DNA of 64,000 nt from Gluconacetobacter entanii (GCF_003206495.1 NZ_NKUF01000009.1:1-64000), one strand, 5' to 3'. Shown: positions 45,168 to 54,928, numbered from the stretch's first letter. Program-made: numbers and translations. The notes: generated by a model from the sequence alone, not told the origin.

Positions 45168-45830
45168 CTATTCGCGGCGCAGCACGCTGTCATTGAGGAA
45201 GGCCGCGATTTTGCCGGCGCGGAAATCGTGGCGCAGGCGGTCTTCGTCATATTCGGTGCGCACCCATTGCATGAACGGGATGCGCCCTTCGGCTTCGGCC
45301 TGGTAGCGCAGGAAGAACGCGTCGAGCACGCCGGTGCGCGAACTGTTGAAATGCCCGTTCTTCCACGAAAGCTGGCGCAGCGCGTCACGCGCCGTCCCCC
45401 CTTCGAACAGCAGCACAAGGCCCGCGGCAAGGCCGGTGCGGTCCGCCCCGGACTTGCAGTGCATCAGCATGGGGAAGGTGAGCGAGCGGTAGATCTTCTC
45501 GAACCGTTCGATCCGGTCGCGGTGCGGGGCGTTGCGGCTTTCGAACGCCATGTCGATATGCCGCAGCCCCAGGCGGCGTGCCGCATCACGCGACAGCGCA
45601 TCGGATCCGCATTGCCGGTGGCCGCGCAGGTTGACCAGTGTCTTGAGGTGCAGCCGCCGCGTCGCCATGGCCAGGCGCCATGGGGTGGGATGGTTGCAGC
45701 GATAGACCCGGCCGGGGATGACGGTGCGGAAGTTCGTCCATGTCATGCGCAGGATCGCATGATCGACGAACAGGCTGTCGATCCAGGCGCGTCCACGCCC
45801 TGACGCGCTGGACAGGGTTCCATCGAACAC
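45168..45830 (-). CDS. Tyrosine-protein phosphatase family protein
   Basis: 220 residues. The phosphatase loop HCKSGADRTG (H-C-x5-R) is clear, giving the catalytic Cys and Arg, preceded by TLVNLRGHR and FPMLMHCK. These features match dual-specificity/SIW14-type or DSP-like bacterial phosphatases. The N-terminal 30 residues contain a hydrophobic patch (AWIDSLFVDHAIL) but no clear signal peptide, so it is likely cytoplasmic. Its substrate is unknown. It lies downstream of the sdh operon on the same strand but past that operon's terminator. Confidence 0.85.
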   Translation of the reverse strand: MFDGTLSSASGRGRAWIDSLFVDHAILRMTWTNFRTVIPGRVYRCNHPTPWRLAMATRRLHLKTLVNLRGHRQCGSDALSRDAARRLGLRHIDMAFESRNAPHRDRIERFEKIYRSLTFPMLMHCKSGADRTGLAAGLVLLFEGGTARDALRQLSWKNGHFNSSRTGVLDAFFLRYQAEAEGRIPFMQWVRTEYDEDRLRHDFRAGKIAAFLNDSVLRRE

Positions 45831-45859
45831 GGGCGCATCCTTTCATGGGTGCAGAGACG

Positions 45860-45892
45860 AAAAAAGCGCCGGAATGTCCCATCCGGCGCTTC
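45860..45892 (-). terminator. Intrinsic terminator of the sdh operon
   Basis: On the minus strand, GAAGCGCCGGATG.../...CCGGCGCTTTTTTC forms a GC stem AAGCGCCGGA/TCCGGCGCTT-type hairpin followed by six T. It lies about 50 bases after the sdhB stop. Confidence 0.88.
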
Positions 45893-45943
45893 GTTCGTCA
45901 ATCCGTCACGGCAGGATGCGCCGTGGGACCATGTCTCGGGGGA

Positions 45944-46726
45944 TCAGCCCTTGCGTTCCATCTGAAGTTCCTTCAGACGCCCGATGGCCTTGGCCGGGTT
46001 CAGACCCTTGGGGCAGGTCTGGGTGCAGTTCATGATCGTGCGGCAGGCATACAGCTTCATCGGGTCTTCCAGCGCGTCGAGGCGGTCACCCGCATATTCG
46101 TCGCGGCTGTCTGCGATCCAGCGATACGCCGCAAGCAGCGTGGCCGGGCCGAGGTAGCGATCCCCGTTCCACCAGTACGACGGGCACGAGGTGGAGCAGC
46201 AGAAGCACAGGATGCATTCCCACATGCCGTCAAGTTCGGCACGTTCCTCGATGCTCTGCAGCCGTTCGCTGTCGGGCGGCGGCAGCGTGTCGGACTTCAG
46301 CCACGGGTCGATGGAGCGCAACTGCGCATAGGCCCCGTCGAGGTTGGGCACCAGATCCTTGACGATCGGCATGTGCGGCAGCGGATAGATCGGCACATCA
46401 CCCTGCAGGTCGCGGATCGGCTTGAGGCACGCCAGCGTGTTTTCGCCCGCTATGTTCATCGCGCACGATCCGCAGATCCCCTCGCGGCAGGACCGCCGGA
46501 AGGTCAGGGTGGGGTCGATGTCGTTCTTGATGTGGATCAACGCATCAAGGACCATCGGACCGATACGGTCCAGATCGATCTCGTACGTATCGATCACGGG
46601 GTTGTCGTTGTTATCCGGGCTCCAGCGATAGATCCGGAATGACTTGACGTTCGTCGCACCGGGGGGGGCGGTGAATGTCCGCCCCGTGCCCACCGTGCTG
46701 TTTCTTGGCAGTTTGAATTCGACCAT
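45944..46726 (-). CDS. sdhB: Succinate dehydrogenase iron-sulfur subunit
   Basis: 260 residues. The [2Fe-2S] ferredoxin domain has [15 protein letters not shown], and a C-terminal two-cluster domain has [16 protein letters not shown] ([4Fe-4S]) and [16 protein letters not shown] ([3Fe-4S]). It passes electrons from the SdhA flavin to quinone in the SdhCD membrane domain (complex II). Last gene of sdhCDAB, starting 26 bases after sdhA. Confidence 0.98.
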   Translation of the reverse strand: MVEFKLPRNSTVGTGRTFTAPPGATNVKSFRIYRWSPDNNDNPVIDTYEIDLDRIGPMVLDALIHIKNDIDPTLTFRRSCREGICGSCAMNIAGENTLACLKPIRDLQGDVPIYPLPHMPIVKDLVPNLDGAYAQLRSIDPWLKSDTLPPPDSERLQSIEERAELDGMWECILCFCCSTSCPSYWWNGDRYLGPATLLAAYRWIADSRDEYAGDRLDALEDPMKLYACRTIMNCTQTCPKGLNPAKAIGRLKELQMERKG

Positions 46727-46752
46727 CGTCTCGTTCCCTTTCCGCCGCGCGC

Positions 46753-48564
46753 TCAGTAGACGCGTTTCTTGGGGGGGAAGACCTGAACGTCATCGGTCAG
46801 CGTCTTCATGTGCACGGGGCGATAGGTCAGCGTGACCCCACCCTTGTCGTCCATGTGGGCGACGGTGTGCTTCATCCAGTTCTTGTCGTCACGATCGGGA
46901 TAGTCGTCATGCGCCTGCGCGCCGCGGCTTTCGTGACGTGCCTCGGCCCCGGCCATCGTGACGGTGGCGTTGGCGAGCAGGTTTTCGAACTCCAGCGCTT
47001 CCATCAGGTCGCTGTTCCAGATCAGCGAACGGTCGGAGATGGAGATATCGTCCACTTCCTTCCAGATCTGCGCGATCTTCTCCACACCTTCGGCCAGGCT
47101 CTTGGTGTTGCGGAATACGGCGGCATGCTTCTGCATCGTGCGCTGCAGGTTCGAACGCATCGCGGCGACATGGGTCTTGCCCTTGGCGTTGCGCAGGCGG
47201 TCGAAACGCTCGATCGCCTTGTCGCCCGCACCGGGGGGCAGCGGCGGGATGGTTTCCGCGCTCTTGATGATCTGGGCTGCACGCTGCGCCGCGGCACGGC
47301 CGAACACGACCAGGTCAAGCAGGGAGTTCGTGCCCAGGCGGTTCGCGCCATGCACGGACACGCACGCGGCCTCGCCCACGGCCATCAGGCCGGGCACGAC
47401 CGCATCGACATCGTCGGCGGTGGGGCGGATGACCTCGCCATGGTAATTGGTGGGGATGCCGCCCATGTTGTAATGCACCGTCGGCAGCACCGGCACCGGT
47501 TCCTTCGTCACGTCCACACCGGCAAAGATGCGGGCCGTTTCCGAAATGCCCGGCAGGCGTTCATGCAGCAGGTCCGCGCCAAGATGTTCAAGGTGCAGCA
47601 GCATGTAATCCTTGTTCGGACCACAGCCACGCCCTTCGTTGATCTCGATCGTCATGGCGCGCGAGACGACATCGCGTGAGGCGAGGTCCTTGGCCGTCGG
47701 CGCATAGCGTTCCATGAACCGCTCGCCTTCGGAGTTGGTCAGGTACCCGCCCTCGCCACGGCAGCCTTCGGTCAGCAGGCAGCCTGCGGGGAAGATGCCG
47801 GTGGGGTGGAACTGCACGAATTCCATGTCCTGCAGCGGGATGCCCGCGCGCACCGCCATGCCGCCACCGTCGCCGGTGCAGGTATGGGCGGAGGTGCAGG
47901 AGTGGTAGGCGCGGCCATAGCCACCCGTCGCCAGAACGACCATCTGCGCGCGGAAGCGGTGCAGCGTGCCGTCATCAAGGCACCAGGCGACAACGCCCTT
48001 GCATGCGCCCTTTTCGTCCATGATCAGGTCGATGGCGAAATATTCGACGAAGAATTCGACGTTATGCTTCAGGCACTGCTGGTACAGCGTGTGCAGGATG
48101 GCATGGCCCGTGCGGTCGGCAGCGGCGCAGGCGCGGGGCACCGGGGCCTCGCCATAGTTGCGCATGTGCCCGCCGAACGGGCGCTGGTAGATCTTGCCGT
48201 CCTCGGTGCGGGAGAACGGAACACCCATGTGTTCGAGTTCCTGCACGGCGGGCACGGCCTCGCGGCACATATATTCGATGGCGTCCTGGTCACCGAGCCA
48301 GTCCGACCCCTTGACGGTGTCGTACATGTGCCAGCGCCAGTTGTCCTCGGCCATGTTGCCAAGCGACGCACCGATGCCGCCCTGGGCCGCGACGGTGTGG
48401 CTGCGTGTGGGGAAAACCTTGGTGACGCAGGCGGTCTTCAGACCGGCGGCACCCATGCCAAGCGTGGCCCGGAGGCCGGAACCGCCGGCACCGACCACGA
48501 CCACGTCATAGGCGTGATCGACGATCTTGTAATTGCCGGGGATTGGGGATGTGATCGCATTCAT
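46753..48564 (-). CDS. sdhA: Succinate dehydrogenase flavoprotein subunit
   Basis: 603 residues, membrane-bound complex II catalytic subunit oxidising succinate to fumarate. FAD dinucleotide-binding [17 protein letters not shown], the flavin-linked His in [10 protein letters not shown], active-site [10 protein letters not shown] and the Arg region in [13 protein letters not shown] and [18 protein letters not shown] are all present. ATG 48564 begins [10 protein letters not shown]; an in-frame start at 48699 would add 45 unconserved Arg/Pro-rich residues and is rejected. Confidence 0.98.
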   Translation of the reverse strand: MNAITSPIPGNYKIVDHAYDVVVVGAGGSGLRATLGMGAAGLKTACVTKVFPTRSHTVAAQGGIGASLGNMAEDNWRWHMYDTVKGSDWLGDQDAIEYMCREAVPAVQELEHMGVPFSRTEDGKIYQRPFGGHMRNYGEAPVPRACAAADRTGHAILHTLYQQCLKHNVEFFVEYFAIDLIMDEKGACKGVVAWCLDDGTLHRFRAQMVVLATGGYGRAYHSCTSAHTCTGDGGGMAVRAGIPLQDMEFVQFHPTGIFPAGCLLTEGCRGEGGYLTNSEGERFMERYAPTAKDLASRDVVSRAMTIEINEGRGCGPNKDYMLLHLEHLGADLLHERLPGISETARIFAGVDVTKEPVPVLPTVHYNMGGIPTNYHGEVIRPTADDVDAVVPGLMAVGEAACVSVHGANRLGTNSLLDLVVFGRAAAQRAAQIIKSAETIPPLPPGAGDKAIERFDRLRNAKGKTHVAAMRSNLQRTMQKHAAVFRNTKSLAEGVEKIAQIWKEVDDISISDRSLIWNSDLMEALEFENLLANATVTMAGAEARHESRGAQAHDDYPDRDDKNWMKHTVAHMDDKGGVTLTYRPVHMKTLTDDVQVFPPKKRVY

Positions 48565-48664
48565 TGTTTGGACGTGTCCCGATGCTCGTTCGGACTGCCG
48601 GGCGGGTTTGTCCGGACCGCCAGTCCGCGAATGTCTCTGTCTTGCCGGTGGCGTGGCGCGCGCG

Positions 48665-49093
48665 TCAGTTCGCGGCGATTCGCCCGCGCGTCGCGACAAG
48701 CGCCAGCTTCAGAACGGAAATCGCGCCGAACACACCCAGCAGGAAAACCACGCTTTTCATCAGCAGGCTTGCCGGGACATGCGCCTTGCCATGCACATAG
48801 TCATCGATGATGACCTGCAGGCCCAGCTGCGTGTGGTAGAAGGTCAGGATCACCAGCGCCATCATCATGGTGGCGTTGACGGGCCTGCCGCCCCACTGCG
48901 CGACTTCCGGCTGGGACGCGCCCGCAAGGCGGAAGACCTGGATGACGAACCACCCCGACAGCGGCACCAGCGCCACGGCGGACATGCGTTCGGCCCACCA
49001 GTGGGCGACGCCGCTCTTGCCCGAACCCAGCCCGCGCGCGCGCGACAGCTGCGAACGCATGACGGTGATGTGCGGTTTGTGCGAAGTACTCAT
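48665..49093 (-). CDS. sdhD: Succinate dehydrogenase membrane anchor subunit D
   Basis: 142 residues with three transmembrane segments (about 41-60, 72-95, 111-135). The heme-ligand His lies in [20 protein letters not shown]; that Asp-Tyr pair is also typical of the quinone site. It starts two bases after the sdhC stop (49095), so translation is coupled. ATG 49093 is chosen over 49147, which would extend into sdhC. Confidence 0.95.
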   Translation of the reverse strand: MSTSHKPHITVMRSQLSRARGLGSGKSGVAHWWAERMSAVALVPLSGWFVIQVFRLAGASQPEVAQWGGRPVNATMMMALVILTFYHTQLGLQVIIDDYVHGKAHVPASLLMKSVVFLLGVFGAISVLKLALVATRGRIAAN

Positions 49094-49094
49094 G

Positions 49095-49553
49095 TCAGGA
49101 GGCCCTCTTCTTGGAACGGCAGGCGGCGACGCCAAGGATGCTGACAACCAGTGCCAGCGTGACGCCGACGGTCACGCCCGCGGCGATGGGGCCGTCCTCG
49201 TTGATTTCCTTCTTGTCGAAGCGGGCGCCGCTGTCCCACATCAGGTGGCGAATCCCCGCCACGAAGTGATAGACCAGCGCGAGCGCCCAGCCCGCGAGGG
49301 CAAGCTTGCCCAGCGGGTGGCCGGTCACTTTCTGGACCTTGGCAAATGATTTCGGTCCCTTTGCGGCAGCGCTGATCCAGCAGATGCCAAGCGCGGAACC
49401 GGCAGCGGCGGCAACACCCGCCGCGCGGTTCGCGATCGAAAGGAACATGGAAAGACGGAAGCGGTAGACCTGGAGGTGCGGGGACATTGGCCGCCTGGTC
49501 AGAGTTCCGTCGCTTCGGTGCCCTACATAGAGCGCATCACGGACATCCTGCAT
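49095..49553 (-). CDS. sdhC: Succinate dehydrogenase cytochrome b556 subunit C
   Basis: 152 residues with three transmembrane helices. The conserved quinone-site sequence RRPMSPHLQVYRFRLSMFLSIANRAAG and the heme-binding LVYHFVAGIRHLMWDSG are present. Compared with typical SdhC (about 125-130 residues) it has an N-terminal extension DVRDALYVGHRSDG, common in acetic acid bacteria, and a C-terminal basic tail. First gene of the operon. ATG 49553; the operon promoter should lie in the 185 bases before asd. Confidence 0.95.
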   Translation of the reverse strand: MQDVRDALYVGHRSDGTLTRRPMSPHLQVYRFRLSMFLSIANRAAGVAAAAGSALGICWISAAAKGPKSFAKVQKVTGHPLGKLALAGWALALVYHFVAGIRHLMWDSGARFDKKEINEDGPIAAGVTVGVTLALVVSILGVAACRSKKRAS

Positions 49554-49738
49554 GGTCGTCTCGTCAATTTCCCTGTTATGGCTTCGGTTTGTTCCGTTGC
49601 CTTGTATTATTCGGTCCTACGCCCCCCGGTGGGTGTGGTCAACTCAGGCCCGGAACACGAGGTTGAGAGACGCCCCGAATGTATTGATCCAAGCATTGGC
49701 GCGGACGCATGGCTGATCCGCGCCAAAAAGGCATGTAT

Positions 49739-50770
49739 TCAGCCCTGCCAGTGATGGCCCAGCAGGTCAAGCGCGATCATTGTTTCCGCGATCTGAACGG
49801 CGTTGAGCGCGGCCCCCTTGCGCAGGTTGTCGGACACGCACCAGAAGCCGAGTCCGTTCGGTACGGTCGGGTCGATCCGCAGGCGCGAGACATAGGTCGC
49901 ATCCTCGCCCACCGCCTCGACGGGGGTGACGTACCCGCCATCCTCGCGCTTGTCATGCAGCACGACTCCGGGGGCGTCACGCAGGGCCCTGCGCGCGCGT
50001 TCGAGGTCCACGGGTTCCTCGAATTCCACGCTGACGGCCTCGGCATGGCCGATGAACACCGGCACGCGCACGCATGTGGCGAAGACGGAGATGTCGGGGT
50101 CGAGGATCTTGCGCGTCTCCACCGCCATCTTCCACTCCTCCTTGGTCGCGCCGTCATCCATGAAGCGGTCGATGTGGGGGATGCAGTTGAAGGCGATCTG
50201 CTTGGTGAACTGCTGCGCTTCGGCCGGGTCGCCGACAAAGCTGCCGCGCGTCTGGGTAAACAGTTCGTCCATCCCGCTCTTGCCCGCGCCGGCAACGGCC
50301 TGGTACGTCGCGACGACCACGCGCCGGATCGTGAACAGGTCATGCAGCGGCTTCAGCGCCACGACCATCTGGATGGTGGAACAGTTGGGGTTGGCAATGA
50401 TGCCGCGCTTCGCCTTCTTCACATCATTGGGATTGACCTCCGGCACCACGAGCGGGACGTCGGGTTCCATGCGGAAGTGCGACGTGTTGTCGATCACGAT
50501 GCACCCGGCCTTTGCCGCGCGCGGGGCATACTTGGCCGATACTGACCCGCCGGGCGAGAACAGGGCGACGTCCCAGCCCGTGAAGTCGAAATGTTCGAGG
50601 TTGCGCACCTTCAGCACGCGCTTTTCCCCGAATGACACTTCCTGTCCCGCCGACCGGGCGGAGGCCAGCGCCACGATGTCGTCCACCGGGAACTGGCGCT
50701 CGGCCAGTGTCTTGAGTATTTCACGCCCGACGGCGCCGGTGGCACCCACCACCGCAACGCGGTAACCCAT
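49739..50770 (-). CDS. asd: Aspartate-semialdehyde dehydrogenase
   Basis: 343 residues. It makes aspartate semialdehyde for lysine, threonine, methionine and diaminopimelate synthesis. The NADP-binding VAVVGATGAVGREIL, catalytic Cys in IANPNCSTIQM, VATYQAVAGAGKSGMDEL and the His region RVPVFIGHAEAVSVEF are all clear. ATG 50770 starts MGYRVAVVGATG; the in-frame extension to 50980 covers intergenic DNA. Divergent from zwf. Confidence 0.97.
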   Translation of the reverse strand: MGYRVAVVGATGAVGREILKTLAERQFPVDDIVALASARSAGQEVSFGEKRVLKVRNLEHFDFTGWDVALFSPGGSVSAKYAPRAAKAGCIVIDNTSHFRMEPDVPLVVPEVNPNDVKKAKRGIIANPNCSTIQMVVALKPLHDLFTIRRVVVATYQAVAGAGKSGMDELFTQTRGSFVGDPAEAQQFTKQIAFNCIPHIDRFMDDGATKEEWKMAVETRKILDPDISVFATCVRVPVFIGHAEAVSVEFEEPVDLERARRALRDAPGVVLHDKREDGGYVTPVEAVGEDATYVSRLRIDPTVPNGLGFWCVSDNLRKGAALNAVQIAETMIALDLLGHHWQG

Positions 50771-51182
50771 TGGATAATCCCCTGAATGATGAGGCGCCGG
50801 CCCCCGCGAAAGAACGGGCCATGCCGGCGCGGATTGGCAGACAGTGGCACCTGGCGCCACTAAGCGTCCCGACACGTAGAGCCTGCGTGCAGGCGGTGCA
50901 AGCAACACGATATTTTTCCCGAATGTTTTTATCTGTTGCCCGGAAGTCCCCTCCGGCTTTTCACATCTGGCCCGGCGCATCCGTCAGGGCATATCCCCCC
51001 GACATACCCGCCCTGCGGGCGTAACACCGTTTGAGCAGACGCAAAGCCTGTTGTCCGTATATGGTGCTATGGCTTTGCATGCCCGGCAGCATATGCGCAT
51101 GCCGGGACGGATTTTTGCGTGCGTGGGCCGCCCCGGCAGCCCCGCCGTGCGTAAAAGCACAGCCAAAGGACTGTCACGGACC
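50771..51182. promoter_or_regulatory. 412-base asd-zwf divergent intergenic region
   Basis: It must carry promoters for both asd (leftward) and zwf (rightward). Visible structure: a hairpin CCCGGCA (51082-51088) with TGCCGGG (51100-51106) about 80 bases before the zwf start, likely in its leader. AT-rich bits ATATTTTTCCCGAATGTTTTTATC lie near 50910-50935. No open frame is supported. Confidence 0.45.
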
Positions 51183-52733
51183 ATGTCATTACCTGACGCC
51201 CCCCCAACTGACGCCACTCCCGCCCCTGCAACGCCGCGCGCGCCCGCTGGCGCGCGTCCTGCCCCGGCCTGCACGCTGGTGATCTTCGGCGCGCATGGCG
51301 ACCTGACCAAGCGCCTGCTGATGCCAGCGCTGTACAACCTTGCCGGCAGCGGCCTCCTTTATCCCGGATTCCGCATCATCGGCGTGGACCGCGTCGCCAG
51401 CACCACCGCGCAGTGGCGCGACGGCCTGACGGCGATGATGCAGTCCTTCACCCATGACCCCAATGCGGAGTTCCACGCGCCGAGCATCGATTCGAAGCAG
51501 TGGGGATGGGTGTGTGAACGGCTGGAATACGTGCAGGCCGATTTCGGCGACCTCGCGCAGGTCCGCGCGCTGGGCGAGAAGATCCCCGGCAACGCGATCT
51601 TCTACCTTGCCGTGTCGTCGCGTTTCTTCGCCCCCGTGGTGGAAATGCTGGGCAGGGCGGGGCTGGTGACGCAGACGGACGGGCATTTCCGCCGCGTGGT
51701 CATCGAAAAGCCGTTCGGCGCGGACCTTGCCAGCGCGCGCGAACTCAACCGCCGCATCCTTGCGGTGCTTGATGAAAGCCAGGTCTATCGCATCGACCAT
51801 TTCCTCGGGAAGGAAACGGTGCAGAACATCCTGGCCATGCGCTTTGGCAACCTTCTGTTCGAACCGCTGTGGCGCAACGAGTTCATCGACCATGTGCAGA
51901 TCACCGCGGCCGAGACGATCGGCGTGGAGCAGCGTGGCGCGTTCTATGAACCCACCGGCGCGCTGCGTGACATGATCCCCAACCACCTGTTCCAGCTATT
52001 CGGCATGGTGGCTATGGAGCCGCCGAATTCGTTTTCCGCCGACACCGTGCGCACCAGCAAGGAGCAGTTGTTCGAGGCGGTGCGCCCCATCCCCCCTACC
52101 GATGCGGTGCGCGGGCAGTACGGCGCAGGCACGGTGGAGGGCAAGCCCGTCATCGCCTATCGCGAAAGCCCGGGTGTCGCGCCCGACAGCCATACCGAAA
52201 CCTATGTCGCGCTGAAACTGCATGTCGATAACTGGCGCTGGGCCGGGGTGCCGTTCTACCTGCGCACCGGAAAGTCGCTGGGCGGCCGCCGGACGGAGGT
52301 GGTGGTGCAGTTCAAGAAACCGCCGATGATGATGTTCCGCGATACCGAAACGCAGGAACTGCCGCCCAACCGCATCATCCTCAACATCCAGCCCGCGCAG
52401 GGACTGACGGTGGAAATGGGGGCCAAGCGGCCGGGACCGAAGATGGACCTTGCGGAGGTGCAGGTGCGCTTCCGTTACGAGGACGTCTTCGCGCAGTCGC
52501 CAAATGTCGGGTATGAAACGCTGCTGTATGACTGCCTGACGGGGGATGCGACCCTGTTCCAGCGCGCGGATAATATCGAGGCCGCATGGCGTGCTGTCGA
52601 TCCCGTGCTGAAGGCATGGGCGGGCAATGCGGATGGGCTGGAACTCTATCCCGCCGGGGCGACCGGGCCGAAGGGCGCGGACGAACTGCTCGAACGTGAC
52701 GGGCGGGCTTGGTATCCGCTCGACGGGGTCTGA
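51183..52733 (+). CDS. zwf: Glucose-6-phosphate 1-dehydrogenase
   Basis: 516 residues; first step of the oxidative pentose phosphate and Entner-Doudoroff routes. NADP-binding VIFGAHGDLTKRLLMPALYNL, the active-site RIDHFLGKETVQNILAMRF, EKPFGADL and PFYLRTGKSL are present. A Pro/Ala-rich N-terminal stretch of about 25 residues precedes the Rossmann fold. ATG 51183 follows AAAGGA at 51164-51169; starts back to 51051 are rejected as non-conserved. The pathway is central in acetic acid bacteria, which have little or no phosphofructokinase. Confidence 0.97.
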   Translation: MSLPDAPPTDATPAPATPRAPAGARPAPACTLVIFGAHGDLTKRLLMPALYNLAGSGLLYPGFRIIGVDRVASTTAQWRDGLTAMMQSFTHDPNAEFHAPSIDSKQWGWVCERLEYVQADFGDLAQVRALGEKIPGNAIFYLAVSSRFFAPVVEMLGRAGLVTQTDGHFRRVVIEKPFGADLASARELNRRILAVLDESQVYRIDHFLGKETVQNILAMRFGNLLFEPLWRNEFIDHVQITAAETIGVEQRGAFYEPTGALRDMIPNHLFQLFGMVAMEPPNSFSADTVRTSKEQLFEAVRPIPPTDAVRGQYGAGTVEGKPVIAYRESPGVAPDSHTETYVALKLHVDNWRWAGVPFYLRTGKSLGGRRTEVVVQFKKPPMMMFRDTETQELPPNRIILNIQPAQGLTVEMGAKRPGPKMDLAEVQVRFRYEDVFAQSPNVGYETLLYDCLTGDATLFQRADNIEAAWRAVDPVLKAWAGNADGLELYPAGATGPKGADELLERDGRAWYPLDGV

Positions 52734-52756
52734 AGGGCGTCGGCTTTTTGAAAACA

Positions 52757-52786
52757 GCCCTCATCCGGAAATTTCCCGGTGAGGGC
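52757..52786 (+). terminator. Hairpin downstream of zwf
   Basis: GCCCTCA-T-CCGG pairing with CCGG-TGAGGGC across a 7-base loop (one bulged T). No T-run follows; it lies immediately before repeat B. Confidence 0.5.
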
Positions 52787-52792
52787 GATCCT

Positions 52793-52847
52793 CAGGGCTC
52801 TACCCTGAAACCCGCCAAAGGGCATTGCCCTTTGGAAACCATGACTT
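52793..52847 (+). repeat. Family B dispersed repeat, forward orientation
   Basis: CAGGG/CCCTG then CCAAAGGGC/GCCCTTTGG hairpins, ending AACCATGACTT. Nearly identical to the copy at 8316-8370. Confidence 0.85.
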
Positions 52848-52887
52848 ACCCAATGGATTGGGGTGCGGGGGGCTGTGGTCCCTCAAT

Positions 52888-52920
52888 GAAAAAGTGGCGT
52901 GGCCATTCACTGGCCACGCC
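52888..52920 (-). terminator. Intrinsic terminator of the LTXXQ gene
   Basis: Minus-strand stem GGCGTGGCC/GGCCACGCC (52896-52904 with 52912-52920), followed on that strand by ACTTTTTC. It lies about 40 bases after the stop of the gene at 52962. Confidence 0.85.
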
Positions 52921-52961
52921 CCCATCAGGCGACATTTCCGCCGTGCCCTGTCGGGTACGGC

Positions 52962-53474
52962 TTATTTTGCGGCGGTGCTGTCGGATGCGGCAGCCTGACC
53001 CGCATCGGCCTGACGTTCGGCATGTTCCTCGTCACCCTGGCGGAACAGCGCGTCGGCGTTCTTCTTCTGCTTCTTGGAGAACGCGGCATAGAGCGGCGTG
53101 AAGGCCTGGTTCAGCGTCTGCATGTCCTGCGCGCGCTGCGCGACCAGCGTTGCATAGGACTGCATGTTGTCCGTCGCACTCATCGTCGGCAGGTCGGTGC
53201 GGCGCTTTTCGATCGCGTCATGCAGGCGGCTTGCATTGTCACGCATGTCCTGCGCGAACGGCGCCCACAGCTTTTCCTGCGCCTTGGTGATGTGCAGTTG
53301 CGTATGCAGGGCGGTGATGTGCTCCTCAAGCTGCTCGGGCGAGGGATCATGCGGCGTATGCGCAAGCGGTGCCGTCGCGGCGGGAGGCGCGGCCTGCGTC
53401 GGGGGGACGGCGGCCATGGCCATGCCCGGCAGCAGCAAGAGGGCGGCGGCAGGAAGGATACGGCGAAGACTCAT
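52962..53474 (-). CDS. Periplasmic LTXXQ-motif (Spy/CpxP-like) protein
   Basis: 170 residues with a signal peptide (LRRILPAAALLLLPGMAMA, cleavage near residue 21). A Pro/Ala linker is followed by a helical domain (EEHITALHTQLHITKAQEKLWAPFAQDMRDNASRLHDAI) recalling the LTXXQ repeats of Spy and CpxP. Those proteins act as periplasmic chaperones or stress sensors. The two helical repeats here are weakly conserved, so chaperone activity is inferred. C-terminal 25 residues are polar. Followed by its own terminator. Confidence 0.8.
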   Translation of the reverse strand: MSLRRILPAAALLLLPGMAMAAVPPTQAAPPAATAPLAHTPHDPSPEQLEEHITALHTQLHITKAQEKLWAPFAQDMRDNASRLHDAIEKRRTDLPTMSATDNMQSYATLVAQRAQDMQTLNQAFTPLYAAFSKKQKKNADALFRQGDEEHAERQADAGQAAASDSTAAK

Positions 53475-53534
53475 GACTGGATACCTTCAGATCTGTTCGG
53501 GCGGGCGGGAAACGCGGCGTCGGATGACCCGGTT

Positions 53535-53876
53535 TCAGTACCCGTAACCATAAGGGGAATAATAGGACGGCGGCGGGGGCGGCGGCACGGGCTGCGGCGG
53601 GTAGTACGCAGGCGGCGGGGCCACGGCGCGGTCCGCCAACGTGCTGCCGAGCATCGTGCCGATCGCAAGGCCCGCGATGCCGCTGCCAACCGCAAGGCCT
53701 GCGCCTCCGCCACCGTGGCCGCGACCGCCATGCCAGCCACCGCGCGGCGGCGGCGGGCCGCCACGTCCACCCCATGGCTGCGCCAGGGCGGAGGCGGCGG
53801 GCAGGGTGGCTGTCGCCAGCGTCAGTGCTGCGCCCGCGACGGCCAGGAACTTGGGAAATCGTGAAAACCGCTTCAA
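53535..53876 (-). CDS. Small secreted Gly/Pro/Tyr-rich protein
   Basis: 113 residues with a signal peptide (FPKFLAVAGAALTLATATLPAASALA). The mature part is Gly/His/Arg-rich (GGRGGPPPPRGGWHGGRGHGGGG), then a hydrophobic glycine-zipper-like stretch (GLAVGSGIAGLAIGTMLGS) and a Pro/Tyr-rich end (PPPPPPSYYSPYGYGY). No known domain is recognised. Similar composition occurs in small envelope proteins of acetic acid bacteria. It lies 60 bases from the LTXXQ gene on the same strand, and the two may be co-transcribed. Confidence 0.7.
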   Translation of the reverse strand: MKRFSRFPKFLAVAGAALTLATATLPAASALAQPWGGRGGPPPPRGGWHGGRGHGGGGAGLAVGSGIAGLAIGTMLGSTLADRAVAPPPAYYPPQPVPPPPPPSYYSPYGYGY

Positions 53877-54002
53877 TGCGAGGGCCCTTGTCCAATGGTG
53901 CGTTAAAAGGAAGGGGTGGATGATACGTCAACCGGTCATGGTCGTTAAGCAGTCACCATCATAGTGCCCGCCATGTCGAAATCATGACGGTCGCGGCCTC
54001 CG

Positions 54003-54644
54003 TTATGCCGCAATCCTGAGGCGTTTCGTCAATGCCGACAGGCGGTGGCGGCGCAGTTCGCCGCGCGCGCGCGAATCATCGGTCATGTAGTTGAGCTGTA
54101 TGGTGTTGCGCGCGCCGACATAGCGGCGATGCCCGTGCCATGTGTTCGTGCCGTTGGGAAAGACCAGCAGCGTCCCGTTCACGGGCGCGACCTCGGTGGC
54201 GTAGTCCTCGATGTCATGTTCCCCGCGCAGCAGCCGCAGGCAGCCTTCGTGCCGGGTCCATGTCGTGTCGTCCACATTGAGGTAAAGCAGCACCGTCACC
54301 CGCTTGCACACCGAGTCGCGGTGGATGCGCCCGTCCTGCGCCCGCGTGCGCCCGCGCAGCGTCAGCATGGTCGGCGCGCCATGCAGGTCCAGCCCGAATT
54401 TCGCCGCGATGATGTCGCGCAGCCTCGGCCCCTCCAGTTCCGCAACGAGGTCGCGGATCAGTGGCGACAGCCGCAGCGCGCTCGGCGGATAGGACCCGCC
54501 GGAGGCAAAGACCGGCAGGGAGGCCACCGCCGCGCGCAGGTCCTGCGGCCCGATGAAATGGGGCACGATGGCATGGGGGAACGGATCGGTGGCGACAGCG
54601 GCGTTTTGCAGCGCGGCATAGTCGGGAATGATGGGTATGGTCAT
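54003..54644 (-). CDS. 2-oxoglutarate-Fe(II) oxygenase-like protein
   Basis: 213 residues with the double-stranded beta-helix iron motif: His-x-Asp in GRIHRDSVCKRVTVLLYLN, the distal His in NTWHGHRRYVGARN and the 2OG-binding Arg shortly after. VNGTLLVFPNGTNTWHGH and RYVGARNTIQLNYM are typical of the prolyl-4-hydroxylase-like (2OG-FeII_Oxy) group. The substrate is unknown. ATG 54644 begins MTIPIIPDY; the in-frame extension to 54812 is Pro/Arg-rich and probably intergenic. Confidence 0.82.
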   Translation of the reverse strand: MTIPIIPDYAALQNAAVATDPFPHAIVPHFIGPQDLRAAVASLPVFASGGSYPPSALRLSPLIRDLVAELEGPRLRDIIAAKFGLDLHGAPTMLTLRGRTRAQDGRIHRDSVCKRVTVLLYLNVDDTTWTRHEGCLRLLRGEHDIEDYATEVAPVNGTLLVFPNGTNTWHGHRRYVGARNTIQLNYMTDDSRARGELRRHRLSALTKRLRIAA

Positions 54645-54928
54645 GCGATCCTGTAGGGCCACGGCAAGGGGTGCGTGCCCGAGATTAGGGGGCCGCGCCG
54701 CACGTCGCAAGGCTGTCGTCACGGGCGTGCGGGACGGGGCATGGGGGATGTGGTGCGCGGTGTGGGGCATGATGCGTGGTGAACGTCGCGGCAGGGTGGG
54801 CGGGTCCATCACAAATGCTCCATTTCCCGCCCTTTGCGTTCACCAGATGGAGAGAACGCCCGTAACGGCCGTATATGGCGGTTTTGTGCCCTTGCCGAAG
54901 GGTCGGGGAGGGATTATCGGCGTTGGGT

